From NCBI GenBank assembly GCA_022394755.1, contig JAGFCA010000084.1, forward strand, positions 1 through 55,679: a DNA stretch of 55,679 nt, in the 5' to 3' direction. A model generated the notes under the pieces. The model was given only the letters and a program-made list of their open reading frames with translations, was not told where the DNA came from and did no database searches. Below, piece by piece: positions 38,825 to 47,907 of this stretch; position 1 is the first letter of the stretch; each line of letters starts with the position of its first letter. Made by a program: the position numbers and the translations under genes. The stretch is from Candidatus Poribacteria bacterium. GTDB taxonomy: Bacteria > Poribacteria > WGA-4E > WGA-3G.

Positions 38825-39394
38825 ATGGACGTAAAAGATGCTATTATGACAAGACGGACGATATTTAAGTTTAAGCCGGAACCTGTGCCGAATGATGTGA
38901 TTGAACAGGTTTTCAGTTTCGGGATTTGGGCACCGAATCACCATGTTACAGAACCGTGGCGGTTTACTGTAATCGGTGAAAAAACAAAACTTATACTCGC
39001 TGATCGATATAAAGAAATCAAAATGGAGGGGACACCTGACCACGTTGATGCAGAGAATCTTGCAAAGATTGGTGAGTTGGCTTATGAAAAATTTATGTCT
39101 AAGCCAACTATCATTGCTGTTTCATGTCTGCAAGATGGTGATGAACAACGACAACGTGAAGATTATGCGGCTGCATGCTGTGCTATGCAGAACGTGCAAC
39201 TCGCTGCTTGGGATGCTGGTGTGGGTATGCAGTGGAGCACAGGTCCAATCACATTGGAAGAACAGACATACCAACTACTCGGGATAGATTCATCACAAGA
39301 GTACATTATCGGGTTCTTCTATACCGGATATCCGGAAGAAATCAAGGAACCGAACCGTAAACCCGCAGGTGAGTTTATCCGTTGGGTTGCCTAA
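38825..39394 (+). CDS. Nitroreductase-family flavoprotein
   Basis: A 189-residue FMN-dependent oxidoreductase. AIMTRRTIFKFKPEPVPNDVIEQ at the N-terminus provides the FMN-phosphate-binding arginines, APNHHVTEPWRFTVIG the typical second motif, and YAAACCAMQNVQLAAWDAGVG the helix packed at the flavin. The family reduces nitro groups, quinones and similar acceptors with NAD(P)H; the natural substrate is unknown. A very strong ribosome site (AAGGAGGA) precedes ATG 38825. Its stop codon overlaps the stop of the convergent amidohydrolase gene within four bases. Confidence 0.88.
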   Translation: MDVKDAIMTRRTIFKFKPEPVPNDVIEQVFSFGIWAPNHHVTEPWRFTVIGEKTKLILADRYKEIKMEGTPDHVDAENLAKIGELAYEKFMSKPTIIAVSCLQDGDEQRQREDYAAACCAMQNVQLAAWDAGVGMQWSTGPITLEEQTYQLLGIDSSQEYIIGFFYTGYPEEIKEPNRKPAGEFIRWVA

Positions 39395-40227
39395 ACCGAT
39401 AATTGGTACGCTTCCTTAGCATTTTGCCAGAAGTATTTTTCTGTGGCAATATCACCTTTAAGGCTAAAGTAATCATCAACAATCTTTTGCACGGTGGCGT
39501 ATGGGGCAAAACGCTCGGATACAGGCCAATTGCTTCCATAGATAAGCCTATCTTCTCCGAATGTATTCCATAACACATCTACTGTTGGGGTATAGTAGGC
39601 AACATCATCGGGAGCAGGTTGTTGTCCGGTATGTTCTGCTAAGCCGGAGACTTTACAGAAGATATTCGGATAGCGTCCAACTTCTTGAATTGCCGACACC
39701 CATGCGGCATCGGGAGGATTACCATCAACCCGGACACCTGCAATGTGGTTAACGACCACACGAAGAGATGGGACATGTTCTACCAAGTTTGGTAGCAACC
39801 GGAGTGCATCAGCATTAATCAACAGATCTAATGTGAGTTCCTTTTCTGCCAATTTTTCAATATTTGCTACGAAATTGGTATCATGAAGTGCTTGAAGATG
39901 TCCACCACCCAGACGTATTCCACGGAACAGTGGGTTAGCAGAAAACTTATTCAGATTATCTTCATATTGCTCGTTATTAGGATCTAAATTACCAACAAAC
40001 CCAACAATATAAGGTTCATTTGCTGCGAGATCCAGTATCCATTTATTGTCTTCAACCCACTTACTGGCTTCCACAACAACAGTCCCTGTTACACCTTCAG
40101 GAACTGCCAGTTTTTTGTAATCATCTGGCATAACCGTACGGTAAAGCACTTCATCATTAGGATTTGGCCACGGCACACCTTCGGGTCTCGTGGGGTCATA
40201 GAAATGTGTATGTGTATCAATAATCAT
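39391..40227 (-). CDS. Amidohydrolase-2 family TIM-barrel hydrolase
   Basis: A 278-residue protein beginning MIIDTHTHFYDP with the HxH metal pair. Later motifs are FRGIRLGGG, VVNHIAGV and RLIYGSNWPVSERFA. In most relatives (lactonases and other COG3618-type enzymes) the last motif reads GSDWP, with Asp as metal ligand or base; here it is Asn, as also happens in some sugar-lactonase relatives. I chose the ATG at 40227, preceded by AAAGGAAG, over an upstream ATG that would add ten residues. It converges on the nitroreductase gene, sharing stop bases CTAA at 39391-39394, and its 5' end overlaps the divergent TPR lipoprotein reading frame. Confidence 0.82.
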   Translation of the reverse strand: MIIDTHTHFYDPTRPEGVPWPNPNDEVLYRTVMPDDYKKLAVPEGVTGTVVVEASKWVEDNKWILDLAANEPYIVGFVGNLDPNNEQYEDNLNKFSANPLFRGIRLGGGHLQALHDTNFVANIEKLAEKELTLDLLINADALRLLPNLVEHVPSLRVVVNHIAGVRVDGNPPDAAWVSAIQEVGRYPNIFCKVSGLAEHTGQQPAPDDVAYYTPTVDVLWNTFGEDRLIYGSNWPVSERFAPYATVQKIVDDYFSLKGDIATEKYFWQNAKEAYQLSV

Positions 40228-41079
40228 TTTTCTTCCTTTCAAAATATAGTAAGGCAATGTATTCGTGCCATTACACTGTTATTCATAACTGTGTTGATAT
40301 GTCATTTATCTGGATGTCCTGCAGAGGAAACAGCCCAACAAGAGAGAGATCTCAAACGTGAAGCCCTAAAACTTGAAATGGGACAAGAGTTAAATCCGAT
40401 TGATCCAGAAGGACATATTGAATTGGGGAAAGTCTATCATCAGTTAGGTAAACACGAAAAAGCGATAGAATCCTTCCAGACTGCCATCTCCCTTGACGAT
40501 ACACATCAACATGCCTATAACAACTTAGGTTTAGTGTATATTGACCAACGCATGTTTCTCTTAGCAATAGAGATGTTTCGAACTGCACTTGAAATGGATC
40601 CGGATAATCCTGCCTTCTATAATAACCTCGGATATGCATTTACGTTGTCTGATAGATTTGAGGAAGCATTAGAGACATATCTAAAGGCTATAGAATCCGA
40701 CGCGACCTTTGTAGATACATATTACAATCTTGCGGATGCATTCCTCTTCAGAGAATCTTATCCAGAAGCCATTAAATACTATAAAGCAGGAATTGAATTG
40801 GATGGTGGTGATGCCACAGCCTATTTCAATCTTGGCTTAGCTTACGAAAAGACCGATGAATTACTTCCCGCAATCCAATCCTATGAGAAAGGATTGTCTT
40901 TAGATAGTACTGAAGTGGAGGCATACTACCGACTTGCTTTTGTATATCAGAAAAAGGGGGATCATCTAATGATGAACAGGTATTTAGATGATTTTATTAA
41001 CCGTGCGGAAGGTATACCCAGTTTTCAACAACAACTTCTCAAAGCACAGCAGATGCGTCGAACATCGGGTGATCGATAG
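40204..41079 (+). CDS. TPR-repeat lipoprotein
   Basis: Up to 291 residues. A hydrophobic stretch (ITLLFITVLICHLSGC) ends in a lipobox LSGC, so the protein is probably anchored to a membrane. About six tetratricopeptide repeats follow, each of 34 residues: GHIELGKVYHQLGKHEKAIE, AYNNLGLVYIDQRMFLLAIE, FYNNLGYAFTLSDRFEEALE, TYYNLADAFLFRESYPEAIK, AYFNLGLAYEKTDELLPAIQ and AYYRLAFVYQKKGDHLMMNR. TPRs bind other proteins. The start is uncertain: the ATG at 40204 lies inside the divergent amidohydrolase coding start, has no ribosome site, and would put 35-40 residues ahead of the lipobox, long for a lipoprotein signal. A non-ATG start farther in is possible. Confidence 0.82.
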   Translation: MCMCINNHFSSFQNIVRQCIRAITLLFITVLICHLSGCPAEETAQQERDLKREALKLEMGQELNPIDPEGHIELGKVYHQLGKHEKAIESFQTAISLDDTHQHAYNNLGLVYIDQRMFLLAIEMFRTALEMDPDNPAFYNNLGYAFTLSDRFEEALETYLKAIESDATFVDTYYNLADAFLFRESYPEAIKYYKAGIELDGGDATAYFNLGLAYEKTDELLPAIQSYEKGLSLDSTEVEAYYRLAFVYQKKGDHLMMNRYLDDFINRAEGIPSFQQQLLKAQQMRRTSGDR

Positions 41080-41148
41080 CCTTGCAAACCTATTCAGTAA
41101 TCAACTTTACGTGCCAAAAGAAATGCAATGTCCAGTTACCTAATTGCT

Positions 41149-42636
41149 TTACAAGATATATCTACTGAGATCTTGGTCTTTTACTATCTCAGCTAATTCC
41201 CCATTTACATAATCTCCGTCTATAGTAATTTCTTCTTTTTCAAGATCGGGTGCTTCGAAGAACAGATTTTCAAATAATTTTTCCATGATGGTGTGGAGTC
41301 TACGCGCCCCAATATCTTCAACAGATTCGTTTACCTGAAATGCAAGTGCAGCGATTTCGTCAATCGCATCCTCTGTGATTGTAGCTTCAATTCCTTCAGT
41401 ATCAAGTAGCGCTGTATACTGTTTTACCAAAGCATTTTTTGGTTCAGTGAGTATAGCTTTGAAATCGTCCTTATTTAGACTCTTTAGTTCAACTCTAATT
41501 GGGAATCGTCCCTGTAATTCTGGTATAAGATCTGATGGACTGGAGACATGAAACGCGCCTGCAGCAATGAATAGAATATGATGTGTTCGTACGGAACCAT
41601 ACTTTGTTGTGATGGTGCTTCCTTCAATGATAGGGAGTATATCACGTTGTACGCCTTCGCGTGAAACATCAGGACCTTGGCGTGATTCTCGTCCAGCTAT
41701 TTTATCTATTTCATCAAGAAAAACGATACCTGTATTTTCAACACGTTCAATAGCTTCGCTTATGACGGCATCCATGTCAATAATCTTTTCAGCTTCCTCT
41801 TGCATCAGTATTTGCCTTGCTTCAGAGACCGGAACCCGTCGTTTTTTTGTCTGATTTGGAAGGATATTGCTGAACATGTCTTTGAAGTTAATGTCCATCT
41901 CTTCAATACCGCCGGGTGAGAATATCTCCACGAAAGGCATACTACGACTTTTCATATTTATCTCAACAGGTCGGTCTTCAAATTTTCCGTCTTTAAGCTG
42001 TTTTCGTAGTTTTTCGCGTGTTTTTTGGTGGCGTTCTCTCTGTTTTTCTAATGCTTCATTTGATTCTTCGTCAGTCGGTAAATCAAACGGAATTTGTATC
42101 TCTCCATCTTCATCAATATCAATATCTTCAATGTCCTCAAAGTCTAAATCATCAGATTTGTTTGCAGACTGATTTTTTAGAGCACTTGGCATAGGAAAGA
42201 GACAATCCAACAGACGTTCATCAGCCGATTCTAATGCGGCTTCTTCAACAGCGACAGTCTGTTCTTCTTTCACTTTACTAATTGAGAGTTCGGTAAGATC
42301 ACGGATCATTGATTCTACATCTCGTCCGACATACCCGATTTCGGTATATTTTGAAGCTTCAACCTTTATGAATGGCGCTTCAACCAGGCGTGCCAGTCGT
42401 CGTGCGATTTCTGTTTTCCCGACACCTGTTGACCCAATCATAATGATATTTTTTGGTGCGACTTCATCTTGCATATCCTCGGATAGCATTTGTCGTCGCG
42501 CCCTATTTCTTAAAGCGATTGCCACACTGCGTTTTGCTTCATATTGTCCTATAATGTACTTGTCAAGTTCTTCAACAATCTGCTTTGGTGTAAGTGCTTG
42601 TTCTAAAGTCATAGTTTTAACAATTGGTTTCTCCAA
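41149..42636 (-). CDS. hslU: ATP-dependent protease ATPase subunit HslU
   Basis: A 495-residue AAA+ unfoldase. [17 protein letters not shown] is the family N-terminus, then [18 protein letters not shown] (Walker A), [21 protein letters not shown] with the pore motif GYVG, a long charged I-domain (about residues 140-300), [11 protein letters not shown] (Walker B), [10 protein letters not shown] (sensor 2) and the C-terminal DLSRYIL that inserts into HslV. It unfolds proteins and feeds them to HslV in the cytoplasm. The hslV gene lies 70 bases upstream on the same strand. The I-domain is acid-rich but the length is within range. Confidence 0.97.
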   Translation of the reverse strand: MEKPIVKTMTLEQALTPKQIVEELDKYIIGQYEAKRSVAIALRNRARRQMLSEDMQDEVAPKNIIMIGSTGVGKTEIARRLARLVEAPFIKVEASKYTEIGYVGRDVESMIRDLTELSISKVKEEQTVAVEEAALESADERLLDCLFPMPSALKNQSANKSDDLDFEDIEDIDIDEDGEIQIPFDLPTDEESNEALEKQRERHQKTREKLRKQLKDGKFEDRPVEINMKSRSMPFVEIFSPGGIEEMDINFKDMFSNILPNQTKKRRVPVSEARQILMQEEAEKIIDMDAVISEAIERVENTGIVFLDEIDKIAGRESRQGPDVSREGVQRDILPIIEGSTITTKYGSVRTHHILFIAAGAFHVSSPSDLIPELQGRFPIRVELKSLNKDDFKAILTEPKNALVKQYTALLDTEGIEATITEDAIDEIAALAFQVNESVEDIGARRLHTIMEKLFENLFFEAPDLEKEEITIDGDYVNGELAEIVKDQDLSRYIL

Positions 42637-42706
42637 AGTTTCCTCCTAAATAAACGTGTGATTTACTCCTTATACGTATGTCAAAATAGTAGGTATTAAT
42701 TGTGTT

Positions 42707-43270
42707 CTATTCTGTAGTATCTAATGATTCTATACCAATTTGTGCGTTCGTGTATATGCAGATTTCACTGGTAATTCTCAATGCTTCGGCAACCATTTCA
42801 GATGCGGTTAGTTCTGAATACTTGAACAATGCTCTTGCAGCTGAGAGAGCGATTGGTGAACCGGATCCGATTGAAAGTATATCATCATCTGGTACGATTA
42901 CATCCCCTGTCCCGGAGATGAGGTATCCATCATTTTCATCAACAGCAATCATGAGTGCGTCAACACGTCTTAGAACGCGATCACTCCGCCAATCTCTTGC
43001 GAGTTCTACGGTTGCTTTTTGTAGATTACCCCGATATTGTTCTAATTTTTTCTCTAAGTTCTCATAAAGTGTGAGTGCGTCTGAAACAGAACCGGCAAAT
43101 CCTATGAGTACACGATCTTGGTATATTTTTCTTATTTTTTGTGCCCCGTGTTTGATGGCGGTGTTCCCTAATGTGACCTGTCCATCTCCGCCAATAGCAA
43201 TTTGTCCGTTCTTTCGCACAGCTAATATTGTTGTTGAGCGTATTCTTCTTTCTTGATTTAAATCGTACAT
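42707..43270 (-). CDS. hslV: ATP-dependent protease peptidase subunit HslV
   Basis: A 187-residue proteasome-like N-terminal-threonine peptidase. TTILAVRKNGQIAIGGDGQVTLG contains the catalytic threonine, here Thr13, so a 12-residue leader (MYDLNQERRIRS) must be removed. AQKIRKIYQDRVLIGFAGSVSD and ISGTGDVIVPDDDILSIGSGSP follow as in the family. The ATG at 43270 is preceded by GGAGG, so the leader is genuine and not a start error. Most HslV proteins have only Met or a few residues ahead of the first Thr. It acts with HslU, encoded immediately downstream. Confidence 0.97.
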   Translation of the reverse strand: MYDLNQERRIRSTTILAVRKNGQIAIGGDGQVTLGNTAIKHGAQKIRKIYQDRVLIGFAGSVSDALTLYENLEKKLEQYRGNLQKATVELARDWRSDRVLRRVDALMIAVDENDGYLISGTGDVIVPDDDILSIGSGSPIALSAARALFKYSELTASEMVAEALRITSEICIYTNAQIGIESLDTTE

Positions 43271-43392
43271 TTTCCTCCTAACATATGTTTAACGTGAGTA
43301 GGTAAAATTGTTATCTCAAGCCGGAGTGTTCGGTTCTGTGGTAGTAATATATTTGGGGAATATGAAGTTCATTTTATATAATCAAACTCACA

Positions 43393-44124
43393 TTAACCTA
43401 AAGTTGGGTTTGGTATTCTCATAAATAGTAAAAAGCTTAAAAACATAACTAAACCTAAGAAGAGTCCACATCTTATGCCTGCTATAATCGGATGCTGCTT
43501 TCGATGATAATAGTAAGGGTATAACGTAAATGTGAGCAAATAAGTGATTGGCACAAAAATGGGTACCGTTGCGATGGCTGGTATATTCGCGATTCTTAGT
43601 GGATTCCATACCCATAATTCCCTCCCCAATCCAAAAATAATTACACTTCCGATTGCTGCTGCAACGCCTGTAATACTTGATGCTACAAAAGGGTGTACAC
43701 CTACCATTTTTAGACGATGGTAACTGTATACATAGACTGTAGCGAATATAACCCAACTTAATATTATTCCTATTGGCGTTGTTACATTTCCCAGGAAGTC
43801 GAGGCTATGGTAAACGATGAATTGTACTCTTCTTGAAAATAACCAATCCATCGGAAGGTAAGTTACCGTCGCTGCACAACCGAACAAAACACATCTTAAC
43901 AGGAGTTTGGAGGATTCGTCTTGAGCGTTATCAGGTTGTAATCGAATGAGATAAACAAACCAGATGATTGCCAGCAGAAGGTTAGGGTAAAGCCACCAAA
44001 TTGGTTTTATACCAAACGATCTAACCGGTACAAAAAACAGTATTAAAAACGTTATTAGTGTTGTAAAGGCTACAAAAATTATAGGTTTATCAGTACGAAT
44101 TTTAACGGTGTTTAAGGTAGCCAT
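43393..44124 (-). CDS. Polytopic membrane protein of unknown function
   Basis: A 243-residue protein with about seven hydrophobic segments (for example PIIFVAFTTLITFLILFFVP, WWLYPNLLLAIIWFVYLI and FLGLVMFLSFLLFM). No domain I recognise. A conserved-looking interior segment TYLPMDWLFSRRVQFIVYHS lies between helices. It begins 29 bases after the stop of the ArsA/Get3-like ATPase and is followed after 122 bases by hslV, so it may belong to the same transcript. A link to the ATPase's client delivery is possible but unsupported. Confidence 0.7.
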   Translation of the reverse strand: MATLNTVKIRTDKPIIFVAFTTLITFLILFFVPVRSFGIKPIWWLYPNLLLAIIWFVYLIRLQPDNAQDESSKLLLRCVLFGCAATVTYLPMDWLFSRRVQFIVYHSLDFLGNVTTPIGIILSWVIFATVYVYSYHRLKMVGVHPFVASSITGVAAAIGSVIIFGLGRELWVWNPLRIANIPAIATVPIFVPITYLLTFTLYPYYYHRKQHPIIAGIRCGLFLGLVMFLSFLLFMRIPNPTLG

Positions 44125-44153
44125 ATTGTCAGACGTATTAGAATGTTAAAGGT

Positions 44154-45332
44154 TTACTTGAATGTAATAACAAGCTGTTTTCCTGTTAATTTTGCACCAG
44201 AAACTTTACTGTTTGCTAAACTGCGTGGTATTGCGATGTGCCGCTTAAATCCACCAATTGTAACGATGAGCTCATCTCCCTGTTTTGATAGATTCACTTC
44301 CTCTTTTGTCAAGAATGGTAATTGCATTGTAAGTTGATATACTTCTTTGACTTTCCTAAATTTATACGGACTTTCGTCTGCAAAACGTTCTGCGGGGTCA
44401 ATATCTGCGTATAGTACATTACCGAGTGTACGTAAGCCCTCCTCGCCAATAATTTGGTCGCCAAAAAGGTTTACTTTCCATATAGGCACATCAGAGAAGT
44501 AATTATCTGCTTCCTGTATATAGTGTTTTTGTGTCTGTTTCCAAACTTCAAAGAACTCGACATCAACACCATCCGGGAAAATACGATTGATAATCACTGC
44601 ATCAATACATAATCCGTATAGACAGAAATACATAAATGCACGTTGTGTTTCTTTAATGACAATTTTTTCTGGGTTTGTAACAAGACGAACTGTGGTTATT
44701 TTTGGATCCGTGAGTATTTTATCTATTCCTTCAAGTTTATCGAATAGCGTCTGTATATTTTGAAAATATGCGTCTTTTGGTATTGGAACAGAGCTAACGG
44801 TTTCTATAACGGGACCAGCGATTTTTGCCAGATTTCGTTCTAATTTGAAAATTCGGTTCATATACCATTCAAGTGTAGTGGGAATGCTAACAAAGCGTAA
44901 GGACTCGCCAGTGGGAGCACAGTCGAGGATGATTACATCGTATTTATTTTCACGCACGTATTGATTTATGTAGAGAAGTGCGCATATTTCTTCCATTCCT
45001 GGGAATACAGCGATCTCTTCAGCTACGAGAGTATCAAGTCCGGAACGGTTGAGTATTGAACGTAGATAGTTATATACTTCGTCCCAGTATTCAACGATTG
45101 CATCTTGTACGTTTATCTCTTGTATCCAGAGGTTTTCTTGGATTTTAATCTGTTTTTCTGTAGATTGTGCGATAAGTTGTTCATCATTATCAAATGAATC
45201 TCTGAGTGAATGTGCTACATCAAGGGATATAACAATTGTCTTATATCCGAGTGCGGCTAATTTGATACCTGTTGCAGCAGAGATAGTTGTTTTTCCAACA
45301 CCGCCTTTGCCTGTGTAAAAGATGATTCGCAT
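44154..45332 (-). CDS. ArsA/Get3-family ATPase
   Basis: A 392-residue P-loop ATPase of the deviant Walker A type: FYTGKGGVGKTTISAATG (GKGGVGKTT at residues 8-16). Switch I is SLDVAHSLRDSF, where relatives usually have DPAHS, and switch II is LDCAPTGESLRF. The last 75 or so residues (LPFLTKEEVNLSKQGDELIV to TGKQLVITF) form the small HSP20-like domain found at the end of bacterial ArsA-like proteins. The family includes arsenite pumps and tail-anchored protein targeting factors; no ars genes are near, so arsenic resistance is not supported. It probably heads a transcript with the membrane protein gene 29 bases downstream. Confidence 0.88.
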   Translation of the reverse strand: MRIIFYTGKGGVGKTTISAATGIKLAALGYKTIVISLDVAHSLRDSFDNDEQLIAQSTEKQIKIQENLWIQEINVQDAIVEYWDEVYNYLRSILNRSGLDTLVAEEIAVFPGMEEICALLYINQYVRENKYDVIILDCAPTGESLRFVSIPTTLEWYMNRIFKLERNLAKIAGPVIETVSSVPIPKDAYFQNIQTLFDKLEGIDKILTDPKITTVRLVTNPEKIVIKETQRAFMYFCLYGLCIDAVIINRIFPDGVDVEFFEVWKQTQKHYIQEADNYFSDVPIWKVNLFGDQIIGEEGLRTLGNVLYADIDPAERFADESPYKFRKVKEVYQLTMQLPFLTKEEVNLSKQGDELIVTIGGFKRHIAIPRSLANSKVSGAKLTGKQLVITFK

Positions 45333-46185
45333 AATCCGTATTCCTACTATATATTTTGTGTTAAGTATATCTTAATGACGGCGTAATTTGCAATGTTGTT
45401 AAACGGAGGGTATGTAGACCCTATCTCATAAATCAAAGATTTGGAAGAATCTTGGATCTTGCCCTGCATTATATATTGATACAATGGCGGGAAACCCCGC
45501 ACCTACGAAAGAGGAATTTACTAAAAACGAACGATTCGTATTTATGAGATACGCTGTAGTTATTGGTTTTCAGTATAAAGTTTACAGTAGTATTAAATCT
45601 AAGCTATTACATTATTAAGATGATTTTATCGTTTTTCCAACTTAGTACATTTTATTTGATGTGTGAGAAAATGTTACACTTTTCCTACAAAGTGTAGGAT
45701 TGTTTCTCGTTATTACACTGCCTTTCCTATTAGTCCCTGTCTGGGTTTGTAGCGAATTAATCCTCTAATTTTGAAATTTGAAAAAAGTAACAATTTTGTG
45801 GTTTTCCTTGATTAGCGATGATTCTGTTTTTACTATTATTATTCTCATAACATAATTTTTATCGGCAGATTCACTCCTGAAAAATCAGATTATTGGATTA
45901 GATTATAATTCACTTTATTTTACTATTATGTATTATAATAATTCTCTATATATTAGTTGCTTTGTCATTTATTTTCTTCAATTTATTTTATGTATTATGC
46001 ATGTTGTATTCTGAGACGCTGATAGTCGACTGCTATAGCATCTTATGTCAGAATCTCGGATTAGACAGAGAAGGGGGTTCAGATGATTTTGTTTGGATAT
46101 TGTAGTTATGGTGCTTTAGAAACAGGACATACCGAGGAATCAACGGTATAAACGCCTTTTTGACGTACACAAGGATGGATAAATT
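45333..46185. other. Intergenic region, repeat-bearing
   Basis: No gene is seen in these 853 bases. It contains one copy of a roughly 100-base dispersed repeat (45417-45519), a TCAGAATCTCGGATTA copy at 46048-46063 that recurs at 47519, and an AATCAACGGTATAAA phrase near 46138. The remainder is AT-rich. Confidence 0.65.
45417..45519 (+). repeat. Dispersed ~100-base repeat with hairpin, copy 1
   Basis: It shares ATCTCATAAATCAAA, ATTTGGAAGA and CATTATATATTGATA with 51778-51877 in the same order and spacing. It ends in a GCGGG/CCCGC hairpin (45487-45500) followed by ACCTACGAAAG. The hairpin differs in sequence between copies but stays paired. Confidence 0.8.
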
Positions 46186-46509
46186 CTAATCAAGGATATT
46201 GTTACAGGGTGGTTTCTGTCTTTCAAGCAGATCTTGTTCTATGCGTTTTCGGGTGGCTGGGTCACTCTCAGAATATACACAGACAGAATCAACATGCCGT
46301 CTGCTGACCCGTACCCATAATTCATGGTATTGAATACAACTTGCCAATGTATCTGTCTGTCCAATAAATTGTGCTTTGTACGAACCATTGTTTTCTTTTG
46401 TTAATATGTATATTGCTTCGTTATCGGGTAAGTCGGAATGAATCGAATAATAGGCAAATGGATAAAATTGCCCGGACGATCCAGCAAAATAGACAGTCTT
46501 ATTTTCCAT
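46186..46509 (-). CDS. Small GIY-YIG-like protein
   Basis: A 107-residue protein. The N-terminus VYFAGSSGQFYPFAYYSI precedes EAIYILTK, then FIGQTDTLASCIQYHELWVR and a C-terminal RKRIEQDLLERQKPPCNN. The order AIY...FIG, helix, and Glu on a late helix before PPCN matches a group of small GIY-YIG-fold proteins common in bacteria. The usual Arg of the central helix (TxDLxxR) is absent here, so nuclease activity is doubtful. AGGA lies 8-11 bases ahead of the ATG. It stands alone between two long repeat-rich gaps. Confidence 0.65.
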   Translation of the reverse strand: MENKTVYFAGSSGQFYPFAYYSIHSDLPDNEAIYILTKENNGSYKAQFIGQTDTLASCIQYHELWVRVSRRHVDSVCVYSESDPATRKRIEQDLLERQKPPCNNILD

Positions 46510-46741
46510 TTCATCATCCTATAAAAATAAATGTAGAAAGTATATGTGAATTACATCTATAGAGATCGATTTCAAACCTAACTCTATAGGTCGAAAGAAT
46601 ACTCTATTCTTGTATCTTTAACCCACCCCAGACTGTAGACAATCTATTCTTCGCAAAAGAAAATGTCCTTCATAAGTTGGGTTGTTAGGATTTGCGTCTT
46701 TGCATTAGAAACAGGTAGTATAAAAGTCCATAGTTTTCCGG

Positions 46742-46915
46742 TTACTTTACTTCAAAGTCTGCTGATAATTCTGTACTGACCGGGCCTTCTTGATTATTGC
46801 CAGCTGTAATCTCAATAAATTCTGCCTTTTGTGCATTTGCAACTACTGAGATAATCAGGGTTAAAAAGATGGATAAAAAAATCAGAATGGGAAGATGTGT
46901 AATTCTGTTAAACAT
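46742..46915 (-). pseudogene. Truncated secreted Ig-like protein: signal peptide plus start of an Ig-like domain
   Basis: A 57-codon frame from the ATG at 46915 to a TAA at 46742-46744. It begins MFNRITHLPILIFLSIFLTL and continues IISVVANAQKAEFIEI, a good signal peptide cleaved after ANA. The mature part, ITAGNNQEGPVSTELSADFE then VK, looks like the first strands of a Big-1/invasin-type Ig-like domain, which normally continues VTDxxGNPV. Here the frame stops and downstream sequence does not resume that pattern. I infer the 5' remnant of a larger surface protein. A genuine small secreted protein is the alternative; no ribosome site is evident. Confidence 0.5.
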
Positions 46916-47907
46916 TGTTTTCTACAAGATAATTTAGGAATAAGACCTTTGATAAGCTAAGCGTGTGAAGTATCAACGTTTTTGAATAACGTAAATGTCA
47001 AATGAGAAGGTATCCGGTTATATACCTCTCCCTAAAATGCCTAAAGTATATGATGCATGCTTTAGCTTCTCTATATTGTCATTCTTATTGAACTGAACTA
47101 CTTCTTCTTTGAGAGCCAGAATTAACCTTCACATAATCATATTTTTGATATGGACTTTATGTGATTAATAATTCTCTATATCCTAACGGGTATGCGTCCA
47201 TATATAAACCTACCAATCACAATGATTATGGATATATTATATCATATATATCCTTATATTTATACTTAATTTTTATATCAATATAATATGTCTTTACATG
47301 ATTATTATTAAGTTATACCATTTGTAAAATGATTATCACATGAACAGACGATTCGTATGTCTCGAAATACAGCACAAATTGGAAGTTTATGCTACATTAA
47401 AAAGATATAAAAAAGATGCTTTAATTATCAGAAAGGGTATTAGAGAAAATATTGTCAATGTTAATTAGATGGGAAGGTCAGGTCTATGACAGGTAGTGTT
47501 GTGTGAAGTCGTAATTTATCAGAATCTCGGATTACGCAGACTACGCGCACAAAATTTGGGGTCAGTTGATTTGGGATGGATATCGTGGAAACGGTGTTAT
47601 TAGATAGCTAACCTACGAGAGGGGTGGAAATGGGTGGTTGCCTGAATCACTGATTGCGAGGAAAAGAGAGATTGGGATAGAGTGGTTGGGTTGGTTATTT
47701 GTAAATACGAATCAGGAGTCTACGGTATGGTTAGAAACCGAACCTACCAGAAGGTGGAAATTCAATTCAAGAAATCGACGGTAGTAATGAAATTTCTATA
47801 TTCAACTCACATCAAGATATCCCACCATCATTTTTTTATTCTATAAAAATTTATGGACTTATACTACTTTCGTGTAATGCAGTTAGAATCAGATCTACCA
47901 AATGGTT
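46916..47907. other. Intergenic region without recognisable genes
   Basis: About 990 bases, very AT-rich between 47100 and 47350. It carries TCAGAATCTCGGATTA at 47519-47534, two CCTACnAGA phrases (47611-47630 and 47734-47750) like the tails of the hairpin repeats, and no supported reading frame. Confidence 0.6.

Noticed and set aside
44154..45332. Arsenic-resistance ATPase ArsA
   Set aside because: No arsB, arsC, arsD or arsR is nearby; the protein fits the broader ArsA/Get3 family only.
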